From NCBI RefSeq assembly GCF_900104845.1, contig NZ_FNSR01000002.1, positions 1,426,001-1,490,000 of the forward strand: a stretch of DNA of 64,000 nucleotides. Reading direction: 5' to 3'. Shown here piece by piece: positions 27,611 to 35,479 of this stretch. This DNA is from Paraburkholderia caballeronis (GTDB lineage: Bacteria > Pseudomonadota > Gammaproteobacteria > Burkholderiales > Burkholderiaceae). Within the stretch, counting starts at the first letter, position 1. Every line of letters begins with the position of its first letter. The translations under genes and the position numbers were made by a program. Under the pieces are notes generated by a model. The model was not told the DNA's origin. It worked only from the letters and a program-made list of their open reading frames with translations, and made no database searches.

Positions 27611-27960
27611 TGGCCTCCCTGGCGTACCCGTTCGCGAATGCGCTCGCGCACGGGCAAAAAGTCGTAGGTGGAATAACATTCGGTGCGGAAGACGCCCCAT
27701 GCGGAACGTTCGAGTTCAAGATTGACGACCGGCAGCAATGCAGGCGGCAATTCCAGCGTGACGATCTGGCCGAAACCCATTGCGACGGTCCATGACATCA
27801 CCTTGACGCCTTCGGGCGGGAAGCGTTCCCACCAGTCGGCCGCCTTCAGGCGAGACTGAAACGCGTCGAGATTGTTCGACTGGTCGTGCTTGAGGAACAC
27901 CGTCAGAAGCATCGTTTCAGCCGGCGCGTTCTGCGGGCCGGGATTTTTTGTTTCGCTCAT
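27607..27960 (-). CDS. Conserved-looking small protein of Rieske operon
   Basis: 117 residues. The body reads MLLTVFLKHDQSNNLDAFQSRL, then FPPEGVKVMSWTVAMGFGQIVTLELPPALL and FRTECYSTYDFLPV. Alternating strands and helices of this pattern suggest a ferredoxin-like alpha+beta fold (Dabb/muconolactone-isomerase-like), but no catalytic residues are recognised. It is the first gene of the leftward block 27960-23885 and overlaps the recombinase-like HTH gene by 4 bases. I do not know its function. It could be an accessory or product-binding protein. Confidence 0.72.
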   Translation of the reverse strand: MSETKNPGPQNAPAETMLLTVFLKHDQSNNLDAFQSRLKAADWWERFPPEGVKVMSWTVAMGFGQIVTLELPPALLPVVNLELERSAWGVFRTECYSTYDFLPVRERIRERVRQGGQ

Positions 27961-28013
27961 ATCAATGGACCAAAGCCGGTTGGTAAGAAAACTTTGACGG
28001 CCGCGCAGCGTCG

Positions 28014-28853
28014 CTACGCTCGTGCCGGCGAACGGGCGCGAGGCCGAAAGCTCAGCCACAGCGAAAGATCGCTGGCGGCCTTGCATACCTGCTCGATCAG
28101 ACCGCTCTCCGAATCGCTCGAACCGGTCTCCGCCTGGGGCATCGTCACCGCGACAGCCGCAGCAATACGCCCTGATTCATCAAGCACGGGTGCGGCGATG
28201 ACCGAAATCCCGTCCTCGAACGACGACCTGCTCACTGCATGGCGGCGCTGCGCGATTTTCCGCACAACCTCATATAAGGCTTCGACAGACCGCGGCGTAC
28301 GGGGGGTGTACTGTTTCAACTCGCCCTCGGGAAACAGCGCGGCCAGTTCGCGCAACGTCATGTCTCCCATGAGCACCTGGCCGTGCACCGTTGCGTGCGC
28401 CGGCAGGCGCGTCCCCACATTGATTTTCACGAGCGAGAAGAGGGGGGCGCGGCTCTGTGCCTTTGCAACGAATACGACGTCGCGGCCTTCGCGAATCACG
28501 ACGTGACTCGTCAGGCGGGTTGCGTCGCGCAGCTTGTCGAGCACGGGTTGGGTGAAATCCGTCAAATCGAGCGGGCTCAGCGATTCGAAACCCAGACGCA
28601 GGACAGCCACGCCAAGCCGGTATCCGCGCGCGTTGCCGGACCGTTCGAGGACGCCGAACGATTCGAGCGTCTGCAGCAAATGAAACACCGTCGTACGGGG
28701 CATGCCTAGACGCCGTGCCAGTTCCGAGCCGCTGAGCAAGGTCTCGCGCGAGGAGAACTCGCCGAGAATGCGCAGGCCGCGTTCGAGGCTGCGCACGAGT
28801 GGGGGCTGGCCGGTGCGGACCGCGCGCCGGATCGTGCCGCTGTAGTCAGTCAT
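28014..28853 (-). CDS. IclR-family transcriptional regulator
   Basis: 279 residues. The N-terminal winged helix-turn-helix (SLERGLRILGEFSS...LSGSELARRLGMPRTTVFHLLQTLESFGVLER, about 22-72) is followed by the IclR effector domain (LVKINVGTRLPAHATVHGQVLMG; RSSFEDGISVIAAPVLDESGRIAAAVAV). It stands between the ABC permease and the catabolic genes on the same strand, the position expected for a pathway-specific regulator of the island. The effector is unknown. Confidence 0.93.
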   Translation of the reverse strand: MTDYSGTIRRAVRTGQPPLVRSLERGLRILGEFSSRETLLSGSELARRLGMPRTTVFHLLQTLESFGVLERSGNARGYRLGVAVLRLGFESLSPLDLTDFTQPVLDKLRDATRLTSHVVIREGRDVVFVAKAQSRAPLFSLVKINVGTRLPAHATVHGQVLMGDMTLRELAALFPEGELKQYTPRTPRSVEALYEVVRKIAQRRHAVSRSSFEDGISVIAAPVLDESGRIAAAVAVTMPQAETGSSDSESGLIEQVCKAASDLSLWLSFRPRARSPARA

Positions 28854-28879
28854 GATGATCGGCTCAATGGCTGACCCGC

Positions 28880-29665
28880 TCAGACAGTACGCATGCTGGC
28901 GCGGGGCAGATAGTGCAGCGCGCGCTTCTCAAGCCAGACGACTGCCGCGTAGGCGAGAATCCCGATGATCGTCAGCGCGACGATGGACACGAACACCATG
29001 GCGGTATTGCCTTGCCCCTCGCCGTAGACGAGCAGAAAGCCGAGCCCCTTGTCGCCGCCCACCAGTTCCCCGACCGTGACGCCGATGATGGCGAGCGTCG
29101 AGGCGATGCGCAGGCCCGCGAACAGCGCCTGCATCGCGGACGGAAACTCGACCAGCCGAAACACCTGCCAGCGATTTCCGCACATGGCGCGCACCAGGTT
29201 GACCATGTCGGGGTCGACCGCCCGAACCGCGCCCAGCACGTTGATCATGACCGGGAAGAACACGATCAGCACCGCGACGACGATCTTCGGATAAACGGTG
29301 TAGCCCATCCACATCACGAACAGCGGTGCAAATGCGACCTTGGGCGCGATCTGCAGCGCGAGTATGTACGGCGACAGCACCGTTTCGGTGGTCGGCGAAA
29401 GACCCAGCGCCACGCCAATCGTCACGCCGAGCGCCGAGCCCATCACGAATCCGGCAACGACTTCGAGCGCCGTGACGCCGGCATGCATCATCAGGTTCTC
29501 GCTGTTCAGCATGCGAATGGCTTCGTTGAAGGTCGACGAAAGTCTCGGCAGCACGAATTCAGGTATGCCGAGCGCCGCCGGCCCCCATTGCCAGCCGATC
29601 AGGAACAGGACGAGCAGCATCAGGCTGCCGGTCATCATCTTCAGTTTGAGAGTCGTGCGCATCAT
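28880..29665 (-). CDS. ABC transporter permease (NitT/TauT type)
   Basis: 261 residues with about six membrane helices. The EAA-loop motif typical of SsuC/TauC permeases is visible: VRAMCGNRWQVFRLVEFPSAMQALFAGLRIA (about residues 157-187). The next gene upstream is the matching ATPase; the binding protein is at 20097. Together they would import an anionic organic compound across the inner membrane. Confidence 0.92.
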   Translation of the reverse strand: MMRTTLKLKMMTGSLMLLVLFLIGWQWGPAALGIPEFVLPRLSSTFNEAIRMLNSENLMMHAGVTALEVVAGFVMGSALGVTIGVALGLSPTTETVLSPYILALQIAPKVAFAPLFVMWMGYTVYPKIVVAVLIVFFPVMINVLGAVRAVDPDMVNLVRAMCGNRWQVFRLVEFPSAMQALFAGLRIASTLAIIGVTVGELVGGDKGLGFLLVYGEGQGNTAMVFVSIVALTIIGILAYAAVVWLEKRALHYLPRASMRTV

Positions 29666-29715
29666 CTGGCTGGGTCCGGTATCTGGGTGAATGCTGAAAA
29701 CGCTGGTCGTCTGAA

Positions 29716-30570
29716 TCAGCCGAGGTGATCTTCTCTGCCGACTTTCAATAGATCCATCAACCTGGCGATGTAGCCGTTCATGGCCGAGAGCTTGCGGCGC
29801 TCAAGCGGGTTATCGCGCATCGGCAGATCGATCAGGATTTCCTCGATGATGGTGCCGGGTCGTTCGCTCATGACGAATACGCGATCGGACAATGCGACGG
29901 CCTCGGCGAGATCGTGCGTAATCAGCAACGCGGTTTTCGCTTCGGTGGCGAGCATCTGGGCGAGATCCTGTTGCAACACCATCTTGGTTTGCGCGTCGAG
30001 CGCCGAGAACGGTTCGTCCATGAGCAGGACGTCAGGCTCGACGGCGAGTGTGCGCGCCAATGCCGCGCGCTGACGCATGCCGCCTGACAGTTGATGCGGA
30101 TAGTGCGATTCGAAGCCCTTGAGATGGCAACGTTCCAGCAAGATCGCCGACTTCGCGCGACGCTCGCCGCGCGGCACGCCGCGAATCTGGATGCCAAGCT
30201 CGACGTTTTCAGCAATGGTGCGCCATGGCATCAGCAGATCCTTCTGCAGCATGAACGCCACGTCGTGCGAAGGTCCGGTAACGCGCCGACCGCCGACGAA
30301 AACCTCTCCTTCGGTCGGCATGTAAAGGCCCGCGCCCATGTTCAGCAGCGTGCTCTTGCCGCAGCCGCTCGGGCCGATCAGCGAGGCCACCTCGCCCTTG
30401 CGAATCGCAACGGAGACATCCTGGACGGCGGTCATTTGCGCGTTGCCATGTCTTGCCGGAAAACGTCGGGTGACATGGCGAAATTCGACCGCGCACTCGA
30501 CAGACCTGGCCGCTGAAGCCAGTGGCGCAAGGGCGGAGGCGTGGTCCTCGATTTTATTGAACCAAAGCAT
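29716..30570 (-). CDS. ABC transporter ATP-binding protein (NitT/TauT type)
   Basis: 284 residues. Walker A GPSGCGKST at 66-74, signature LSGGM at 161-165, Walker B VLLMDEP at 181-187, followed by the switch His in LLITHDLAEAV. The LMPWRTIAENVELGI stretch is typical of SsuB/TauB/NrtD-like ATPases. The first 30 residues before the ABC fold look non-conserved; the ATG at 30570 has GAGGCA upstream. It is the first gene of the leftward island, so a promoter should lie in 30571-30700. Confidence 0.93.
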   Translation of the reverse strand: MLWFNKIEDHASALAPLASAARSVECAVEFRHVTRRFPARHGNAQMTAVQDVSVAIRKGEVASLIGPSGCGKSTLLNMGAGLYMPTEGEVFVGGRRVTGPSHDVAFMLQKDLLMPWRTIAENVELGIQIRGVPRGERRAKSAILLERCHLKGFESHYPHQLSGGMRQRAALARTLAVEPDVLLMDEPFSALDAQTKMVLQQDLAQMLATEAKTALLITHDLAEAVALSDRVFVMSERPGTIIEEILIDLPMRDNPLERRKLSAMNGYIARLMDLLKVGREDHLG

Positions 30571-31377
30571 TGCATTGCCTCACGTCAGTTTGTTGCATAT
30601 AGGGACCGCAGCTTTTCCCAGGGTTAATCGGCAGATCGATCAGCGGTGGTGCGATGGAGGGGATTCTTTGTGGCCAATAAATGACGGCCAATGGCCGAGC
30701 TTCCCGAATAGGTTGCCGATCGTCCTGGCTTTACAGGTAGCGACGGGACAATCGGAGCCAAAAGCTTGCGTCCGCTGAAATCGAAACCTGACGTTCGCGG
30801 CTTTTTACTGCCGGATGCCCCGTCGCTATCAGGAGATGCACGTCAAGTCAAACAGCGGCTTGAGGGCGGAGCGAGCGACTGTTCAGGGTCGTGACCGGGC
30901 CGCTCTTCATCCATCGTGGTTCGGTCAAAAAGGACGCCGTCCCTGCTTATTGGGGACGGTGAGGCAGCTGCGGGAGCGGCCCTCATGGGTCGCGGGCATG
31001 TGTCGGCCGAAGCCAGGCGGGCGTCGTCCTCGGGCGTTTTGTAACCGGCAGTAATGAATAAACGGATGAGGCTGGAATAAAGCCCGGATCACGTTCGTTT
31101 GAACGAGGCTGTCAGAAGTCCTTTCCGCGCTGGCGGGCTGTCCGGATGCGAATCCGCAGTCTGCGATCGGCGGAGGGAAGCCGGACGGCAGCAGGGGAGT
31201 CCTTCGCGAGACCACCGCGGGGCAGGCGGCCAACACGCCAGTTCACGTCCATTCGTGTGCTCACAAATAGTAATGATTGCTATTCCGAGAATGGATGCCT
31301 GGATGGCGCGCGCTTGCCGCAACGCGGATCCGACGACGGACAGTCCGGCAGCACACTCATCAACCGGAGAATCAGAA
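30571..31377. other. Long intergenic region at right edge of the island
   Basis: About 800 bases between the ABC ATPase start and the TonB receptor start. Contents seen: a small hairpin around 30946-30968 (CCGTCCC...GGGACGG), a Fur-box-like site at 31265-31284 close to the receptor, and otherwise no recognisable gene. Frames on both strands are Arg/Pro-rich. It separates lower-GC island DNA from high-GC backbone and could contain a decayed mobile element, but no transposase signature was seen. Confidence 0.5.
31265..31284 (+). promoter_or_regulatory. Probable Fur box upstream of TonB receptor
   Basis: AAATAGTAATGATTGCTATT is a near-palindrome close to the Fur consensus (GATAATGATAATCATTATC). 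It lies about 95 bases before the receptor start, where iron-loaded Fur would block the promoter. Confidence 0.7.
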
Positions 31378-33618
31378 GTGAAAAGAATCGATGTCCAAAG
31401 GCTTCGGAAGCGCACGAGCAGGGGATTGACCGGCTCGCTGCTCGCCGTGGCGCTGGCGCACACGGCGCTCGCTCAGGAGACCCAGCCGGCGCCGTCCGGA
31501 GGCGCCGCGAAGCCCGCTGCGGCGGACGCGCCGACGCTGCCGCCCGTGCAGGTGCGCGGGACGGTCTCCGGGCCGGCCGCGCAGGCCGACAACGTCAACG
31601 ATCCGGACCAGGTCGTCGGCGTGAGCAAGACCGGAACCGCACTGAAGGACCTGCCGGCCAGCGTGCAGGTGATTCCGCGCGCGCTGCTGAACGAGCAGGG
31701 CGCGATGATGCTCCGCGACGGCGTCGCCAACGCGAGCGGCGTGAACGTCGGCGGTCAGGACACCAAGGGCTACTACGATCACTTCCTGATTCGCGGGCTG
31801 AACGCGCAGGTCTACAACGACGGTTTCTCCGATGGCGATCTGCTCGGCGGCATCTCGCATTCGCTGAACGGCGTCGAGCACATCGAGGTGCTCGAAGGGC
31901 CGGGGTCGGCGCTGTTCGGCAGCGGACCGCCCGGCGGCACGATCAACATCGTGCACTACACGCCGTCGTCCGAGTTCCATGCCGGCGCGAGCCTCCAGTC
32001 GGGCTCGTTCGGCACGGTCGGCGGCAGCGGTTACGTGACCGGGCCGACCGGCATCGCGGGCCTGAACTATCGCGTCGACGCGACCGCGTCGCGCTCGGAC
32101 GGCTTTCGCGGCCTGTCGAGCCGCGACGCGGAAATCCGGCCGGAACTCGAATGGACGACCGCGAACCACAAGATCGACTTTTCGATCGACGCGCGCAACA
32201 TTCACGAGACCCCGGATTCATATGGCCTGATCTACTTCCACGGGTCGCCGATAACGAACGTGCCGATCGACTCGAAGTATTCGACGCCGTTCGCGTTCGC
32301 GCGCGGCAACTACGTGCGCCCGACGGTCGCCGACGAATGGAAGGTCAGCGACATCCTGACCATCAACAACCGGTTCTCGTATCTGCATCGCAGCCTCGAC
32401 GTGCTGGGCAACGGCGACAGCACGAGCACGAAGGTGAGCGGCAACGAGGTCGTCGGCAGACAGCTTCGGCAGCAGGACGATTCGGACAACAGCTTCGACT
32501 ATCAACTGGAGCCCGTGTGGCGGTTCGGGACCGGCAGCGTCCGGCACACGCTGCTGACCGGCTTCGAGTATCAGCACCAGACGATCGACACCGAACGCAC
32601 GACCGCCGATCTGCCGAACATTCCCGACGCGTTTAATCCGGTTCCGCCGGAGACGTCGCTGGCGGGCCTGACGTTCCTGTGCGACGCGAAGCATTCGTGC
32701 GACAACGATCACCTCGTCGCGAACTACTACAGCGTGTACGCGACCGACCAGATCGACGTGACGGACAAGCTGAAGCTGCGCGCGGGCGTGCGCAAGGACT
32801 GGTGGGACACGTCGCTGACGCCGGGCATCTCCGTGCCGGGCCGGTTCGACACCCAGGGGCAGCCGCTCGTCGCCGGCGTGACCGACTCGCGCAACGACGC
32901 GCCGGTGAGCTGGAACGTCGGCGTGCTGTACAAGGCGCTGCCGTGGCTGTCGCCGTATTTCGGCGTGTCGAAGAGCCATCTGGCGAACTTCAACTCCGAG
33001 AACACGCAGAACGGCATCGGCGCGCCCGAGTCCGCGCTGCAATACGAAGTGGGCGTCAAGTTCGCGTTCCTCGACGACCGGTACGTGCTGAACACGGCGC
33101 TGTTCGACGTGTCGCGCGACAACGTCGCCGCGCTGACGACGATCGGCGGCGTCGAGAGCGTCGTGTTCGACAGCCAGCGGACGAAGGGTGCGGAAGCGTC
33201 GCTCGATGCGAGCCTCACGCCGCAGTGGCACGTGATCGCGAACTTCACCGCGCAGGACGCGAAGATCACCGACAACCCGCAAGGCATCACGTCGGTCGGC
33301 AATCATCCGCAGGGCGCGCCGGCGTACATCGCGAACCTGTGGACCACGTACGCGTTCTCGATCGCCGGGATGCCGGGCTTTCACGTCGGCGCGGGGGTCA
33401 ACTACGTCAGCCGCAGCTATAGCGACATCACGAACGTGAACTCGATTCCGTCGTATGTGATCGCCAACGCCGCGTTCGGCTATGAAGCGCGTCGCTGGGG
33501 CGTGGATCTGAACGTCCACAACATCACGGACCGGCGTTACTTCGTCGCCGCGAACGCGGCGGGCGCGTACGTCGGGGAATCGCTGAGCGCGTTCGTCAAC
33601 CTGCACGCGAATTTCTAG
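31378..33618 (+). CDS. TonB-dependent siderophore receptor
   Basis: 746 residues from a GTG with GGAGA at 31365-31369. The signal peptide ends at HTALAQE (about 33). A plug domain follows (SVQVIPRALLNEQGAMMLRDGVANASGV; VEHIEVLEGPGSALFGSGPPGGTINIV), then a large beta-barrel ending in a terminal Phe (LHANF). This is the FhuA/FpvA-like catecholate/hydroxamate receptor layout: uptake of ferric siderophores powered by TonB. A Fur box precedes it. No siderophore biosynthesis genes are nearby, so it may use foreign siderophores. The exact ligand is not readable. Confidence 0.94.
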   Translation: MKRIDVQRLRKRTSRGLTGSLLAVALAHTALAQETQPAPSGGAAKPAAADAPTLPPVQVRGTVSGPAAQADNVNDPDQVVGVSKTGTALKDLPASVQVIPRALLNEQGAMMLRDGVANASGVNVGGQDTKGYYDHFLIRGLNAQVYNDGFSDGDLLGGISHSLNGVEHIEVLEGPGSALFGSGPPGGTINIVHYTPSSEFHAGASLQSGSFGTVGGSGYVTGPTGIAGLNYRVDATASRSDGFRGLSSRDAEIRPELEWTTANHKIDFSIDARNIHETPDSYGLIYFHGSPITNVPIDSKYSTPFAFARGNYVRPTVADEWKVSDILTINNRFSYLHRSLDVLGNGDSTSTKVSGNEVVGRQLRQQDDSDNSFDYQLEPVWRFGTGSVRHTLLTGFEYQHQTIDTERTTADLPNIPDAFNPVPPETSLAGLTFLCDAKHSCDNDHLVANYYSVYATDQIDVTDKLKLRAGVRKDWWDTSLTPGISVPGRFDTQGQPLVAGVTDSRNDAPVSWNVGVLYKALPWLSPYFGVSKSHLANFNSENTQNGIGAPESALQYEVGVKFAFLDDRYVLNTALFDVSRDNVAALTTIGGVESVVFDSQRTKGAEASLDASLTPQWHVIANFTAQDAKITDNPQGITSVGNHPQGAPAYIANLWTTYAFSIAGMPGFHVGAGVNYVSRSYSDITNVNSIPSYVIANAAFGYEARRWGVDLNVHNITDRRYFVAANAAGAYVGESLSAFVNLHANF

Positions 33619-33624
33619 CGCGCA

Positions 33625-33670
33625 GAAAAAAGGGCCTTCGTCTGCCGATTCAGGTCGGCGACGAAAGCCC
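33625..33670 (-). terminator. Rho-independent terminator for the SDR gene
   Basis: A long imperfect stem (GGGC, TTCGTC, GCCGA against TCGGC, GACGAA, GCCC; one mismatch and one bulge) with loop TTCAGG. On the minus strand it is followed by seven Ts (33625-33631), so it ends leftward transcripts of the SDR gene; it may also stall rightward ones from the TonB receptor. Confidence 0.85.
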
Positions 33671-33679
33671 GGCAGGCTG

Positions 33680-33712
33680 AACAACGGCTCGCGGATAGCG
33701 CGAGCCGTTGTT
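33680..33712. repeat. Perfect 14-bp stem-loop
   Basis: AACAACGGCTCGCG, loop GATAG, then the exact complement. It lies between the convergent TonB receptor and SDR genes, next to the terminator at 33625; with no long T-run it is a stem-loop of possible mRNA-end or REP-like function. Confidence 0.75.
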
Positions 33713-33722
33713 CCGTTGCGCG

Positions 33723-34466
33723 TTAAACCAGCACGTGTCCGCCGTCGACGACGACGACCTGTCCCGTGCTGAAGCCCTGCTGCATCAGGTACAGATACGT
33801 CTGCGCGACGTCGGCCGCTTCGCCGACGCGCCGCACCGGCATTTTCTCCGCGATGTATTCGTACAGGCCCGCGCGGTCCGCGTCGGTCATGTTGTCCCAC
33901 AGCGCGGTGCGCAGCACGCCGGGCGCGACCGCGTTGACGCGCAGCGGCGCCAGCTCGACGGCGAGCGCGCGCGTGAGCGATTCGATCGCGCCGAGAATGC
34001 TGGACGGCACCGTCCACGCGGGCAGCGGACGCGACGACGCGACCCCGCTCGTCAGCGTGATCGAGCCGCCCGCGCGAAGCAGCGGCGCAGCGTGTTTGAC
34101 GGCACGCAGCGCGCCCCAGTAGCGCACGTCGAACGCGCGCTGCGCGTCTGCGATGCTGAGGTCCGCGAGGGTTTGCAGCAGCAGCGATTCGCCGGCGGTG
34201 TAGACGAAATGATCGAACGCGCCGACGCGCGCGAAAAACGCGCTGACCTGCGCGTCGTCGGTGAAATCGATCGACTCGCCGCGCGTGCCTTCGGGCAGGC
34301 GCGCGAGGGCGGCCGCGACGCGTTCCGGATTGCTCGATGCGATGACGACCTCGGCGCCGGCGCGGGCCGCGGCGTCCGCGACGGCGAAGCCGATGCCGGA
34401 TGTGCCGCCGGCGACGACGACGCGGCTTTGCCGAAGCGTGATGGGGGTAAGCTGACTGTTTTCCAT
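33723..34466 (-). CDS. Atypical short-chain dehydrogenase without YxxxK
   Basis: 247 residues, Rossmann fold. The nucleotide-binding VVVAGGTSGIG is at 17-26, catalytic-type Ser140 is in SITLTSGV, and the C-terminal VNAVAPGVLRT segment is normal. The position where Tyr-x-x-x-Lys should stand reads P-S-S-I-L (154-158), followed by the usual GAIESLTRALAVELAP. Classical SDR chemistry needs that Tyr and Lys, so this enzyme either uses other residues or only binds a nucleotide. A subfamily of such SDRs exists. Ends at the terminator 33625-33670. Confidence 0.88.
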   Translation of the reverse strand: MENSQLTPITLRQSRVVVAGGTSGIGFAVADAAARAGAEVVIASSNPERVAAALARLPEGTRGESIDFTDDAQVSAFFARVGAFDHFVYTAGESLLLQTLADLSIADAQRAFDVRYWGALRAVKHAAPLLRAGGSITLTSGVASSRPLPAWTVPSSILGAIESLTRALAVELAPLRVNAVAPGVLRTALWDNMTDADRAGLYEYIAEKMPVRRVGEAADVAQTYLYLMQQGFSTGQVVVVDGGHVLV

Positions 34467-34679
34467 GCTGATGTTTTCGTAAGGGAGCGGTTCGTGCGGC
34501 GTAGCTGACTACGCGTTGCCTGATCGTCGATCGATGGCTTGCCGCGGGTGCGCGTGAGTGTACGTGATTTGCGTTGATCGAGTGGGACGCGCAGCGCCGC
34601 CGGCCGCGCTCGTGGCACCATAACGGCTGGCGCGCATTTTGGCGCGAATTTTTCCCGCTGCACACTTCGATCGATACGC

Positions 34680-35186
34680 ATGACATTCACGCTTTCCGAC
34701 ACGCTGCCCGAGTCCAAACCCGCGCTTTATGAAACGCTCGTTGCCCAGGCGCGCGCGCTGATCGAGCACGAAACCGATACGGTCGCGAACGCGGCCAACT
34801 TCTCGTCGCTCGTGTTCAATTCGCTCGACGGCCTGAACTGGGCCGGCTTTTATTTCTTCGACGGCGCCGAACTGGTGGTCGGCCCGTTCCAGGGCAAACC
34901 GGCGTGCGTGCGGATCGCGCTTGGCAAGGGCGTCTGCGGCACGGCCGCGCTGTCGCGGCAGACCCAGGTCGTCGCGGACGTGCATGCGTTCCCGGGCCAC
35001 ATCGCATGCGATTCGGCATCGCAATCGGAAATCGTCGTGCCGCTCGTCGCCGCCGACGGCGCGCTGATCGGCGTATGGGACGTCGACAGCCCGCGCCTCG
35101 CGCGTTTCGACGAAGCGGACGCGGCCGGCATGGAAGCGTTGTGCCGCACGTTCGTCGAATTCGGCTGGCGCGGGATCGCCCGCTGA
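34680..35186 (+). CDS. msrC: Free methionine-(R)-sulfoxide reductase (GAF domain)
   Basis: 168 residues, a single GAF domain. Cysteines 76, 86 and 110 have the same spacing (10 and 24) as the catalytic/resolving Cys84, Cys94 and Cys118 of E. coli fRMsr, and sit in the same motifs (KPACVRIALGKGVCGTA; GHIACDSASQSEIVVPL). It reduces free Met-(R)-sulfoxide in the cytoplasm. Just downstream are a thiol-redox exporter (DipZ) and a secreted MsrA, so three methionine-sulfoxide repair functions stand together. Confidence 0.93.
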   Translation: MTFTLSDTLPESKPALYETLVAQARALIEHETDTVANAANFSSLVFNSLDGLNWAGFYFFDGAELVVGPFQGKPACVRIALGKGVCGTAALSRQTQVVADVHAFPGHIACDSASQSEIVVPLVAADGALIGVWDVDSPRLARFDEADAAGMEALCRTFVEFGWRGIAR

Positions 35187-35479
35187 CGCCGGCTTAGGCC
35201 GTCGCGGAAGCCATCGGCTGCTTCCACGGTTTCATCTTCGTCTCCCCCTGATAACCGGCTTCGTTTCGCTCCGTGCGAAGCCGTGTTCCGCTGCAACCCT
35301 CCGCGCCGTTTCGACGAATACGCATCAGAGCGACGTCCGAACGGCCAGACCGGCAACGTGCGACGCTGTCGTCGCGAGACCGGGCGCGGAATAACCGCCG
35401 CCCTCCGGTGTTCTCCCTCTGACAACCGTTGTCCGCAGCGCCGATCGACGGCGCGCGGACGCCCTGGAGCGACGCCCGT

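Noticed and set aside
30925..31236. Minus-strand frame of about 100 codons before the TonB receptor
   Set aside because: Pro/Arg-rich, no ribosome site and no similarity that I recognise; probably non-coding.
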